From Thermohalobaculum sp039026375 (lineage in GTDB: Bacteria > Pseudomonadota > Alphaproteobacteria > Rhodobacterales > Rhodobacteraceae), in NCBI GenBank assembly GCA_039026375.1, contig JBCCML010000022.1:1-64000 (forward strand): a stretch of 64,000 nucleotides of DNA, written 5' to 3'. The translations under genes and the position numbers were made by a program. The notes under the pieces were generated by a model that did no database searches, was not told where the DNA came from, and saw only the letters and a list, made by a program, of their open reading frames with translations. This document shows, one piece after another, positions 16,586-24,374 of this stretch; positions within the stretch are counted from its first letter, which is position 1, and every line of letters starts with the position of its first letter.

Positions 16586-16882
16586 GGGCGGCCTTTCACA
16601 CAACTCGGGGTTTTCAGCGTTGCGCTGTCCTGTTGCCCCGTTCCGATCACCGGGCGCAAGGGCTTGTTACACAGGGCTTGTTACACGCGATCCAGCCGCG
16701 GTTATGCCCCGCGGCCCGGCCCTAAACGCCCCGGCGCTGCGACGCCCAGACTGCCCAGTTCTTGCGCACCGCAAAAAGATCTACGCAACACGTGGCGTTA
16801 AGCGGCAATGCGTGCAAGTATGACGTTGGGGTCAACTGGGGATTCTTGGGCGCGTTACCCGCCCAGACCTAGGCGGTGCCGT
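16586..16882. promoter_or_regulatory. divergent promoter region with a 13-bp direct repeat
   Basis: It separates the divergent dehydratase and hybrid kinase genes. GGGCTTGTTACAC occurs twice in tandem, at 16660-16672 and 16674-16686 (14-bp period). This spacing is unlike a helical 10-11 bp register but suits paired regulator sites or a small duplication. No gene is seen. Confidence 0.5.
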
Positions 16883-18832
16883 ATGGATAGGAACGAGGCG
16901 GTTCACAAGAAGACACAGCCCGGCATTGCCGGCGCAGTGTTCGACGACGGCTCTGGTCTTGAAGGACTGTCCGAAGACATACTGGCCCGGGTTCGGGCCC
17001 GCCAGGTTTACTCGATATCTCGTCTGACAATTCCCATGATGATGGCCAACATCGTCAATGCGACGACCTTGCTGGTGGTCATGGAGCTGTCGGGGCAGGG
17101 CTCGTCCGCGGTGTGGATCTGGACGGCGACCGTGTACCTGTTCGCCGCCTACACAGCCTATATCTGGTATCGGCGGCGCAGCTTTCCGTTTCCAGAAAAG
17201 CTGGGTGTCAAGACCGCGCGCCGTGTTATCATCAATGCCGCGCTGTTGGGTGCCATCTGGTCTGTGCCAGGGTTGTTGTTCCTGCCCACAGCCACGGGGG
17301 CGGTGCAATCCTTGCTGGTGGCTCTGGCCGCCGGGATGATCGTCGGCGGCTCGATGGCGCTGTATCCCTTGCCGGCCGCCGCCCTGATCTATTCCAGCAC
17401 GATCGTCGTCGGCAGCTTTCTGGGCTACACATCCATGGGCGACGTGGCCATGATAGGCTTTGCAACTGTGACGGCTGCGTTCTTCTTTGTCGTTGCCTAC
17501 ACGATCACCCGGCACGCCGACGTCTTCGTGTCCGAATTTGTCGGCCGCCTGGAGTTGGACGAAAAGAACGCCCTGATCGAAAAGCTGCTGAAAGAAGTCC
17601 AAAGCCAGGCAAATGACGAGCGGGTCAAGTCCGAACGCCGCCTGGCGAAAGCGCAGAAAATGGAAGCGATCGGCCAGCTGACCGGGGGCATCGCGCATGA
17701 TTTCAACAATCTGTTGGCTGCCATTCAGGGGCATGCCGAGCTGATCGAATTGGAAAAGAAAACCAGCCCCGAGCTGACGACCCCGATCCTCAGGTCAACT
17801 CAGCGAGGATCGGATCTGGTGCGCGGGCTGTTGTCCATCGCGCGCAAACAACCGCTGACCAGTCAAAGCATCAATGTCACCGACCTGATTGGCCAAATGG
17901 TCCCCCTGCTGGAGCGCACGCTTGGCGGGCAGATCCAGATCGAACAGCAGGTACCCGACGATCTCTGGTCGGCCCACGCCGATTTAAGCCAGCTGGAAAG
18001 CGCCATTCTGAACCTGTCGCTGAACGCGCGGGATGCCATGCCGGATGGCGGGTCCCTCACGATGGCCTGTGCCAATGCCCCGGCGGCAGATCATCCGATC
18101 CTGCGCCGGCTGGAGGTCGCGTCCGGCGACTTTGTTTGCGTGTCGATCAGCGATACCGGTCACGGCATGTCCAAGGAGGTACGCCAGCGCGCGCTGGAGC
18201 CGTTCTTTACCACCAAGAAATTTGGCGAAGGCAGCGGATTGGGATTGTCGACAGTCGAAGGTTTCTGCGGCCAGTCCGGCGGCCACCTTTGGATCGACAG
18301 CACGGAAGGCTTGGGCACGACAATTTACATGTTCCTGCCCCGGGCCGCGCGTCAGGCAAGCGCGGAAAGCACCCTGGCCAGACGGGCTGAAGTCTTACCG
18401 ATGGGCCAAAGCGAACATATTCTGGTTGTCGAAGACGACCCCGAAGTGCGCAACCTGACCACGACCATGTTGGAAAGGTTGAACTATCGCACGACCTGGT
18501 CGCCCAGCGCGGATGAAGCGCTGGAGCTGATGCAGTCCGATTTCACCTTTGACCTGGTGCTGGTTGACGTTCGGCTGCCCGGCAAACTCAATGGGTTGGA
18601 GTTTGCCGAGATTGTTCGACGGGAGTTCCCAACGGTGAAGCCCATCGTCTATTCTGGTTACCCTGCAAAGCCCAGTGCCACCCACCGGTCGATCGAGTTT
18701 CCGTTCCTGCGCAAACCGTTTTCACGGCGCGAGCTGGCGAAAATCGTTGCGACGACGCTGTCGGAAACAGACGATGTCGATGCGGGTGCTGTAGGGGATT
18801 GCGCGCCCGCGGGCGCGCGCTCCTCGGGTTAG
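16883..18832 (+). CDS. hybrid sensor histidine kinase with membrane sensor and C-terminal receiver
   Basis: About 649 residues from the ATG at 16883 (AGGCGG site upstream; the frame extends to 16808). Six hydrophobic segments occupy roughly residues 45-215, without a large periplasmic domain, followed by a short coiled region. HisKA carries His272 in GGIAHDFNNLLAAIQGH, and HATPase_c has NLSLNARDAMPDGG, DTGHGM and GSGLGLSTV. A receiver domain follows with VVEDDPE and phospho-acceptor Asp562 in LVDVRLPG. It resembles FixL/NtrY-like membrane hybrid kinases. The cognate output protein is not adjacent. Confidence 0.9.
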   Translation: MDRNEAVHKKTQPGIAGAVFDDGSGLEGLSEDILARVRARQVYSISRLTIPMMMANIVNATTLLVVMELSGQGSSAVWIWTATVYLFAAYTAYIWYRRRSFPFPEKLGVKTARRVIINAALLGAIWSVPGLLFLPTATGAVQSLLVALAAGMIVGGSMALYPLPAAALIYSSTIVVGSFLGYTSMGDVAMIGFATVTAAFFFVVAYTITRHADVFVSEFVGRLELDEKNALIEKLLKEVQSQANDERVKSERRLAKAQKMEAIGQLTGGIAHDFNNLLAAIQGHAELIELEKKTSPELTTPILRSTQRGSDLVRGLLSIARKQPLTSQSINVTDLIGQMVPLLERTLGGQIQIEQQVPDDLWSAHADLSQLESAILNLSLNARDAMPDGGSLTMACANAPAADHPILRRLEVASGDFVCVSISDTGHGMSKEVRQRALEPFFTTKKFGEGSGLGLSTVEGFCGQSGGHLWIDSTEGLGTTIYMFLPRAARQASAESTLARRAEVLPMGQSEHILVVEDDPEVRNLTTTMLERLNYRTTWSPSADEALELMQSDFTFDLVLVDVRLPGKLNGLEFAEIVRREFPTVKPIVYSGYPAKPSATHRSIEFPFLRKPFSRRELAKIVATTLSETDDVDAGAVGDCAPAGARSSG

Positions 18833-18854
18833 CGTCCTTTACCCTAGCCGTCTG

Positions 18855-19493
18855 TCAACCGCCGGTCGCAGGATCGATCGGCACCAACACCTCGTTCCGG
18901 CGCAGCGCGGGCACCGTCCAGGGCGGGTTGTAACCAGCGGATTGCGCGGGCCCGGCGGGGGTCAGGCCCTGGCTATCCATCCAAGCCAGCAAGGCCGCCC
19001 GCTGTTCGGCCACCGCCGCGTCATCCATCGAGCCGGAGAACCGGACCACCGCCACCCGGCGGGGCGCGATCGTCTCCAGCGTCACGGCCGGATCGGTGGG
19101 CAGCGGGGCTGTTTCGGCATCAAACTCTTCAGGCAGCACAAAGATCATGTCGCCCTGGCCGTCGCGCGTCTGCAGCACTGGGGCGGTCATGGCGATCTTG
19201 GCGCCCTGATCCTGATCGGTCCGCAGAACGGGCGCGGTCATTGCGATCTCGCGCTTGCCGGAATTGGCACCGGAGATGTACTCGAACAGCTTGCCAAAGG
19301 CCCCGCGAGAGCCTTCCTGCATGGCGGTCTTCACGATCACCAGCTCGCCATAGTCGCGGATCTCGAACGGCGCATCGGCGCGCACGACCGTGTAGGGCGG
19401 CTCCTTGGCAGCTTCACCGCCCACGACCGAACAGGCCCCCAATGCCAGGGTTGTCAGAACGGCGAGCGCCGCGCCGAATGTGCGAATACGCAT
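18855..19493 (-). CDS. SOUL-family heme-binding lipoprotein
   Basis: 212 residues. The signal peptide ends in a lipobox (LALGAC, Cys about residue 21), so it is probably a lipoprotein facing the periplasm. The SOUL pattern follows: PYTVVRADAPFEIRDYGELVIVKT, then two copies of IAMTAPVL, and PLPTDPAVTLETIAPRRVAVVRFSG. SOUL proteins bind heme or related tetrapyrroles. It ends 22 bp from the convergent hybrid kinase gene. Confidence 0.88.
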   Translation of the reverse strand: MRIRTFGAALAVLTTLALGACSVVGGEAAKEPPYTVVRADAPFEIRDYGELVIVKTAMQEGSRGAFGKLFEYISGANSGKREIAMTAPVLRTDQDQGAKIAMTAPVLQTRDGQGDMIFVLPEEFDAETAPLPTDPAVTLETIAPRRVAVVRFSGSMDDAAVAEQRAALLAWMDSQGLTPAGPAQSAGYNPPWTVPALRRNEVLVPIDPATGG

Positions 19494-19565
19494 GGTATGT
19501 CTCCTGATTGCGGGGCGTCATACGGGCGCAAGTAGGGTTTCCGTCGCCGCTGGCCAGGGGTGCGT

Positions 19566-20186
19566 TCAGCCGGTCTTTTCCCGAGCGGGCGCGGCGGTCT
19601 TATCTTCCTCGGCGCCAGCGCCGTCCTGCCGGGCCCGCGCAACGGCCCGCATGGCGCGGTAGGCTTCCAGGAACAGGGCGACCTGCGGCTCGGGTTCCGG
19701 GCACGCGAAGGGTGTCTGACCAAGCGCCTGGAACAGCTCGTCCGAGGTGATAAACCGGCGCTGGCGCCGGTCGTACATGCCCGCCACTGCCAGGGTGACT
19801 GCGGCCCGTTCCCCGTCACGCCGCCCGCCCACACAGTCAAAGGCATGTTCAAACACCTGGATGCGGTCGTCCCAATAGACGATGCGGGTGGTCAGCCGAA
19901 TGCGCTGCCAGGCCTTCAGCTCGCGGTGAAAACTGGCCGCCGTGTAGCTGACGATGGGCGCCCAGCGTCCCCGGAAGGCGGCGCGCCACATCCCACTGAC
20001 CAGCGCGTAATCCAGCCGGCCGAGATCGGCAAAGGACAGATAGCGGCCGTTCGTCAGGTGCAGGTTGGCGTCCAGATCGGTCGGCAGCACCCTGAGCATC
20101 AGGGCCGAGCTTTCCAGCGGCGGCACCATCGACGGCCGCCAGCGCGCGGTGATGATCATCCAGATCAACCGCAGCCATAGGTTCAT
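19566..20186 (-). CDS. hotdog-fold acyl-CoA thioesterase-like protein (THEM6/4HBT type)
   Basis: 206 residues. LPTDLDANLHLTNGRYLSFADLGRLDY is the hallmark Asp/Asn-His-x-N-x-x-Y segment of 4-hydroxybenzoyl-CoA thioesterase-like hotdog proteins. The Asp in DANLHLTN is the likely catalytic residue. A hydrophobic N terminus (MNLWLRLIWMIITARW) may anchor it to the membrane, as in THEM6-like proteins. The C-terminal tail is Ala/Arg/Glu-rich and probably disordered. Its start overlaps the stop of the SGNH hydrolase gene by 4 nt. Confidence 0.8.
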   Translation of the reverse strand: MNLWLRLIWMIITARWRPSMVPPLESSALMLRVLPTDLDANLHLTNGRYLSFADLGRLDYALVSGMWRAAFRGRWAPIVSYTAASFHRELKAWQRIRLTTRIVYWDDRIQVFEHAFDCVGGRRDGERAAVTLAVAGMYDRRQRRFITSDELFQALGQTPFACPEPEPQVALFLEAYRAMRAVARARQDGAGAEEDKTAAPAREKTG

Positions 20187-20797
20187 TGGCGGACCCGGCC
20201 CGCCACCCAGCCCGCCACCCAGCCGGCGATCTTCGCCCCGCCCTGGGCCGATGGCTCGATCGGGTTTGCGTAGTCGGCGGGGTCGTCAAACAGCCGCCGC
20301 AGGTCCAGGACGGGAACGCCGCGGGCCAGGGCCTCCTGCTGGATGACGTCGTTGAAGATCGACAATGCGCCCTCGGCAGGGGCCTGCAGGGGCGCCTGAT
20401 CGTCGGTGAAGGCAGGGTTATAGATGGTCGCCACCAGCAGGTTGTTGGCGTCCAGCGCCTCCAACAGTGCCGCATACTGGGCCCGGAAGGCCTCGCGGAT
20501 CTCGCGCAGGGTGACCAGCGAGTGGGCCAAGGGTTGCGCCGTCTGGTCGGTCAGCAGATCCATGTGGGCCAGCGCGTCATTGCCGCCAGAACTCAGGAAC
20601 ACGCGCGCCCCTGAGGCTACGCCGTTTTCCTGAACATCGCGCAGCACATCGGCCGTGACCGAGCCATCGACCGCGCGCATGTCCACCTGATGCCCCGGCA
20701 GCAGGTCGCGCAATTGCCGGGGCACGTCCGGCTCGCCAGGCTGTACGTAGACGCCATTGTCGATGACGCTATCGCCAAGCAGGACAAGCCGGTCCAT
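20183..20797 (-). CDS. SGNH/GDSL-type hydrolase-like protein
   Basis: 204 residues. Block I is LLGDSVIDNG with the nucleophile Ser, the Gly block is around SVTADVL, and block III is SSGGNDAL. The usual C-terminal DxxH block is replaced by IEPSAQGGAKIA, so the canonical catalytic His is not visible; it may be supplied differently or activity lost. The C terminus carries a short duplication (GWVAGWVAG, two 12-bp units). It is coupled to the thioesterase by a 4-nt overlap, which suggests related lipid or ester substrates. Confidence 0.75.
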   Translation of the reverse strand: MDRLVLLGDSVIDNGVYVQPGEPDVPRQLRDLLPGHQVDMRAVDGSVTADVLRDVQENGVASGARVFLSSGGNDALAHMDLLTDQTAQPLAHSLVTLREIREAFRAQYAALLEALDANNLLVATIYNPAFTDDQAPLQAPAEGALSIFNDVIQQEALARGVPVLDLRRLFDDPADYANPIEPSAQGGAKIAGWVAGWVAGRVRQ

Positions 20798-20816
20798 GGT
20801 CAGACCCGCCCCATGG

Positions 20817-21521
20817 TCAGGACAGCAACCAGCCGCCGTCCACGTCGATTGTGGTGCCGGTGATGAAGTCGTTCTTCACCGCGAAGACGATGGCCTCGGC
20901 CACTTCTTCGGGCTTACCGGCGCGCGGGATCAGGTTGTTCTTGGTGACATTGCCGTAGAACTCGGTGCGGGCATCGCCTTCCATGGCCACCATCGGCGTG
21001 TCGATGGTGCCGGGTGAGACGATGTTGATCCGGCGGGGCGCGATCTCGGGCGCGACACCGCGCACAAAGGCCTCGACCGCACCGCCGACCGAGCCAATGG
21101 CGATCTGGCCCGCTTTAGTCCTGCGGGCGGGCGAGCCCGAGACCAGCACGATGCGGCCATCTTCCGGCAGGTGATCGGCGCCATAGCGCACGACATTGGT
21201 GTAGCCCCATAGCTTGGCGAACGAGCCCTGGAACCCCGCCATATCCATCTTCAGGAATGGACCCACGGCGCGATCCCCGCCCGTCGCCGCCGAGATCAGC
21301 ACGTCATAGGGCGCGAGCTTGGCCAGCAGTGCCTCGACCGCCGCGCCATCGGTGGTGTCGCAGGCCTCGGTCGAGATGCCCGCGGGCAGCGCGCCTGCCT
21401 TGGAGGGGTCGCGGCTGATCGCGATCACCTCTGCGCCCTCGGCCGCCAGCATCTTCGCAGCCGCCAGGCCGATGCCCGAGGTGCCCCCGAAAAGCACCAC
21501 TTTCTTGCCGTTCACATCCAT
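20817..21521 (-). CDS. atypical short-chain dehydrogenase/reductase (SDR) lacking YxxxK
   Basis: 234 residues. The NAD(P)-binding GGTSGIGLA (residues 12-20) and the C-terminal AGKPEEVAEAIVFAV...FITGTTIDVDGGW are standard SDR. At the active site the Tyr and Lys of YxxxK are replaced by Ile142 and Gly146 (AIGSVGGAVEAF), while the Ser region (LVSGSPAR) is kept. It may bind cofactor without classical dehydrogenase chemistry. It lies between the SGNH gene and the MTA phosphorylase gene on the same strand. Confidence 0.82.
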   Translation of the reverse strand: MDVNGKKVVLFGGTSGIGLAAAKMLAAEGAEVIAISRDPSKAGALPAGISTEACDTTDGAAVEALLAKLAPYDVLISAATGGDRAVGPFLKMDMAGFQGSFAKLWGYTNVVRYGADHLPEDGRIVLVSGSPARRTKAGQIAIGSVGGAVEAFVRGVAPEIAPRRINIVSPGTIDTPMVAMEGDARTEFYGNVTKNNLIPRAGKPEEVAEAIVFAVKNDFITGTTIDVDGGWLLS

Positions 21522-21562
21522 GTCTTCTCTCCCATGTCCAATCTCGATTTCTCAGGTGTGTC

Positions 21563-22432
21563 TTAGCCCAGCACCCGGCCCGCGACGGCGTCCAGCTTGG
21601 CCAGGACGGCCGGGTCACGTTTGTCGGGGGCGGTGATGATGGCGTATTCCAGGGCCCGGTCGCAGCCATAGGGGCACACGTCGGGCCGATCGGCCAGCAT
21701 CGGCACCACGGTCTGGATAAGGCGGCGGGCCTTTTCGCCATTGCCCTCCATGACCTTGATGATCGAGGTGATGTCGACCTCGCCATGGTCCGGGTGCCAG
21801 CTGTCATAGTCGGTCACCATGGCGACCGTCGCGTAGCAAATCTCGGCCTCCCGGGCCAATTTCGCCTCGGGCATGTTGGTCATGCCGATCACGTCGCAGC
21901 CCCATTGCTCGCGGTACATTTTGGATTCGGCGAGGCTGGAGAATTGCGGCCCCTCCATCGCCAGATAAGTACCGCGGGCGTGGTAGGGGATATCCGCCGC
22001 CATGGCAGCGTGGGCCAGATCGCTGTGCAGGCGGGCACAGATCGGGTGGGCCATGGACACGTGCGCCACGCAGCCCGAACCGAAGAACGTCTTTTCCCGG
22101 TTCACGGTGCGGTCGATGAACTGGTCGACCATCACGAACGTGCCGGGCGCCATCTCGTCCCGAAAGGACCCGCAGGCCGAGATCGAGATGATGTCGGTCA
22201 CCCCCACCCGCTTCATGGCGTCGATATTGGCGCGGTAACTGATCGTGGTGGGGGAGTGCACATGCCCCCGCCCGTGACGCGGCAGAAAGGCCATGTCCAC
22301 GCCGCCCAAGGTGCCGGTCAGGATCTGGTCTGACGGCGCGCCCCAAGGGCTGTCCACCGAAACCCACTCCGCGTTCTCAAGACCATCGATTTGATAGAGG
22401 CCCGAGCCCCCGATGATGCCGATGCGTGCCAT
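21563..22432 (-). CDS. mtnP: S-methyl-5'-thioadenosine phosphorylase
   Basis: 289 residues. IGIIGGSGLYQ at the N terminus, LPRHGRGHVHSP, the catalytic-domain segment ISISACGSFRDEMAPGTFVMVDQFIDRT and the MEGPQFSSLAESKMYR substrate segment identify the MTA phosphorylase branch of the PNP family. It cleaves MTA, a by-product of polyamine and quorum-signal synthesis, to adenine and methylthioribose-1-phosphate. It is followed at short distance by the SDR gene. Confidence 0.93.
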   Translation of the reverse strand: MARIGIIGGSGLYQIDGLENAEWVSVDSPWGAPSDQILTGTLGGVDMAFLPRHGRGHVHSPTTISYRANIDAMKRVGVTDIISISACGSFRDEMAPGTFVMVDQFIDRTVNREKTFFGSGCVAHVSMAHPICARLHSDLAHAAMAADIPYHARGTYLAMEGPQFSSLAESKMYREQWGCDVIGMTNMPEAKLAREAEICYATVAMVTDYDSWHPDHGEVDITSIIKVMEGNGEKARRLIQTVVPMLADRPDVCPYGCDRALEYAIITAPDKRDPAVLAKLDAVAGRVLG

Positions 22433-22444
22433 TTTGCCGACTCC

Positions 22445-23065
22445 TCAGGTAGTCGCCCGGTCCATTGTCCACTTCCGCTCTACCGTTGTGTAGTCCCGAT
22501 AGCCCATCCGCGCGATCGGGTTATAGAGGGTGACATCCAGTATCCCATCGACGATGAATTCGTCGCGGATGTGCACGCCCACCACTTCGCCGATGATGAT
22601 GACGTTCTGGCGGTCTTCGTACCAGCTGGGAAGATCGTCCAGCACCCGCACCAGCTTGCATTCCAGAACGGCGGGCGATTGCGCCACATGCGGGGTGGCA
22701 ACCATTCGCCCGGCGCCTTTCTCCAGGCCTGCCTTCTCGAACTCATCCTCGCCGGCAGCATAGGCCGCGGTGGAGGTGTTCATGGCCTGGGTCATCTCGG
22801 TCGACACGACGGAATGCGCAAACTCGCCGGTGGCGCGGATATTGGCCACCGTATCCTTTAGCTTGGTGTCCCGATCCTTACGGCCCGATTGGGCAAACAT
22901 CACCAGTGCCGGGTGATCACCGCAGCCGTTGAAGAACGAGTAGGGCGCCAGATTGGCCCGGCCGTCCTGATCCAGGCTGGAAATCCAGCCGATTGGCCGG
23001 GGCACGACAATCGCCTTGAAGGGATCATGGCGCAGCCCGTGGCCGTCCTTGGGTTCGTAGAACAT
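22445..23065 (-). CDS. flavin reductase family protein (FMN-binding split barrel)
   Basis: 206 residues. KAIVVPRPIGWISSLDQDGRANLAPYSFFNG is the FMN-binding signature of the flavin reductase-like domain, and the C terminus has ARMGYRDYTTVERKWTMDR, common in this subgroup. Such proteins reduce flavin with NAD(P)H for partner monooxygenases, or act as stand-alone oxidoreductases. No monooxygenase is adjacent. It ends 12 bp before the mtnP start, so co-transcription is likely. Confidence 0.88.
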   Translation of the reverse strand: MFYEPKDGHGLRHDPFKAIVVPRPIGWISSLDQDGRANLAPYSFFNGCGDHPALVMFAQSGRKDRDTKLKDTVANIRATGEFAHSVVSTEMTQAMNTSTAAYAAGEDEFEKAGLEKGAGRMVATPHVAQSPAVLECKLVRVLDDLPSWYEDRQNVIIIGEVVGVHIRDEFIVDGILDVTLYNPIARMGYRDYTTVERKWTMDRATT

Positions 23066-23178
23066 TGCAATCTCCGGGATCCAGTTGTCGGCCCAAATTC
23101 TTGGCGTGGGGCAGTGGGCATGTTAACGCGCCGCAACAGTTAACGCGCCCCAGGCGCAATGCCAATGCGACACCGCCC

Positions 23179-23688
23179 ATGTTCCGATTGTTAGAGGAGC
23201 GCGAGACCGACCGGGCCGAGGTCGAGTGGCTGTTGGATCTGGCGTTTGCACCGGGGCGTACGGCGCTGTCGTCCTACCAGTTGCGCCAGGGCGTGGACCC
23301 TTTGGCGGAACTCTGCACAGTGGCCCGCGATGAATACGACGTGGTCGCCGGCGCCATCCGGTACTGGCCGGTTGCGATCGGCGCGGCTGGGGACCCCGCG
23401 CTACTGTTAGGCCCCGTTGCGGTGCACCCCACCCGCCAGGGCGAAGGCTTGGGCGCCCTGTTGATCGAGAACACTTTGGATCTGGCCACGGAACTGGGGT
23501 GGCAGCGCGTTTTACTGGTAGGCGATGCCCCCTTTTACGCGCGATTTGGCTTTAGTAGTGACCTGACACGCCAACTGGACTTTCCCCAACCATACAATCC
23601 CGAAAGGTTGTTGGGACGGGCGCTGGTGCCCGGCAGCTTCGATAACTGCCTCGGATTAGTGCAATCTTTGCGAACTGCAAAAACTTAA
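23179..23688 (+). CDS. GNAT-family N-acetyltransferase
   Basis: 169 residues from the ATG at 23179; the frame stays open back to 23065 but that would overlap the divergent flavin reductase start. LLGPVAVHPTRQGEGLGALLIENTLDLA matches the acetyl-CoA motif A (Q/RxxGxG/A), and LVGDAPFYARFGFS is the usual C-terminal strand/helix. It resembles YhbS-type acetyltransferases. Substrate unknown. Confidence 0.85.
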   Translation: MFRLLEERETDRAEVEWLLDLAFAPGRTALSSYQLRQGVDPLAELCTVARDEYDVVAGAIRYWPVAIGAAGDPALLLGPVAVHPTRQGEGLGALLIENTLDLATELGWQRVLLVGDAPFYARFGFSSDLTRQLDFPQPYNPERLLGRALVPGSFDNCLGLVQSLRTAKT

Positions 23689-23881
23689 CGGCCAATCAAA
23701 TCATGCGGCCCACATTCACTTTTGCAAATTGCACATATTCAAGATTGACTTAGCGTCAGCCCTTAAAATTCCGCCGCACTGATAACTTCAAGTTGCTTGA
23801 TTTATATTTCTTTTAGGCCTTAATAGCGCCACGGGGTGAATAATGCTGGTAACGGGAAATGCGAAATAAGGAACATACAAA
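23689..23881 (+). promoter_or_regulatory. AT-rich upstream region of mucR
   Basis: About 190 bp, AT-rich, without a gene. It contains the ribosome site AAGGA about 8 nt before the mucR ATG. MucR-family proteins are known to bind AT-rich DNA and repress their own genes, so autoregulation here is plausible. No clear promoter boxes could be fixed. Confidence 0.45.
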
Positions 23882-24295
23882 ATGAGTGAAGACATCATCG
23901 ATCGATCCGACATCTTGGCACTGACGTCAGATATCGTTTCGGCGCATGTGTCGAACAATCCGGTACCGCTTGGCGAGTTACCGGGGCTGATCGAAACTGT
24001 ATTTGGTACGCTAACAGGGCTGAGCGCACCAAAAGAAGAGCCTAAGGTCGACTTGAAGCCGGCGGTCAATCCCAAGAAATCGGTGACGGATGACTTCATC
24101 ATTTGTCTGGAAGACGGGAAAGAACTGAAGATGCTGAAACGGCATCTGAAGACCGCCTATGACATGACACCCGAAGAGTATCGCGCGAAGTGGGGCCTTC
24201 CGCACGATTACCCGATGGTGGCACCGAACTACACCAAGAAGCGTCGGGCACTGGCCAAGCAGATTGGCCTGGGCCGCAAGGCAAAGGCAGCCTGA
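23882..24295 (+). CDS. mucR: MucR/Ros-family zinc-finger transcriptional regulator
   Basis: 137 residues. The helical N-terminal half (ILALTSDIVSAHVSNNPV) is the oligomerisation region. The C-terminal half carries the Ros/MucR domain, VTDDFIICLEDGKELKMLKRHLKTAYDMTPEEYRAKWGLP. The usual second zinc cysteine is an Asp (CLED), as in several MucR/Ros homologues, and the His residues are reduced in number. These proteins regulate exopolysaccharide, motility and cell-cycle genes. A good intrinsic terminator follows. Confidence 0.93.
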   Translation: MSEDIIDRSDILALTSDIVSAHVSNNPVPLGELPGLIETVFGTLTGLSAPKEEPKVDLKPAVNPKKSVTDDFIICLEDGKELKMLKRHLKTAYDMTPEEYRAKWGLPHDYPMVAPNYTKKRRALAKQIGLGRKAKAA

Positions 24296-24327
24296 CCGGG
24301 TTGCCCAGCCGACCGGGGATGCTTAGA

Positions 24328-24352
24328 AGGGCGGCCCTCGGGCCGCTCTTTT
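24328..24352 (+). terminator. intrinsic terminator after mucR
   Basis: A 9-bp GC-rich stem (AGGGCGGCC/GGCCGCTCT, one G-U pair) around a CTCG tetraloop, followed by TTTT. It ends 22 bp before the miaB start, so mucR is probably a single-gene transcript. Confidence 0.8.
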
Positions 24353-24374
24353 CCGTTTCAGGGGTCGACCAGGT

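Noticed and set aside
15521..16801. 426-codon plus-strand open frame over the dehydratase gene
   Set aside because: Shadow; the minus frame has complete PLP-enzyme motifs.
24328..24352. Considered as a structured RNA rather than a terminator
   Set aside because: Short GC stem, tetraloop and T run right after mucR are fully explained by intrinsic termination.
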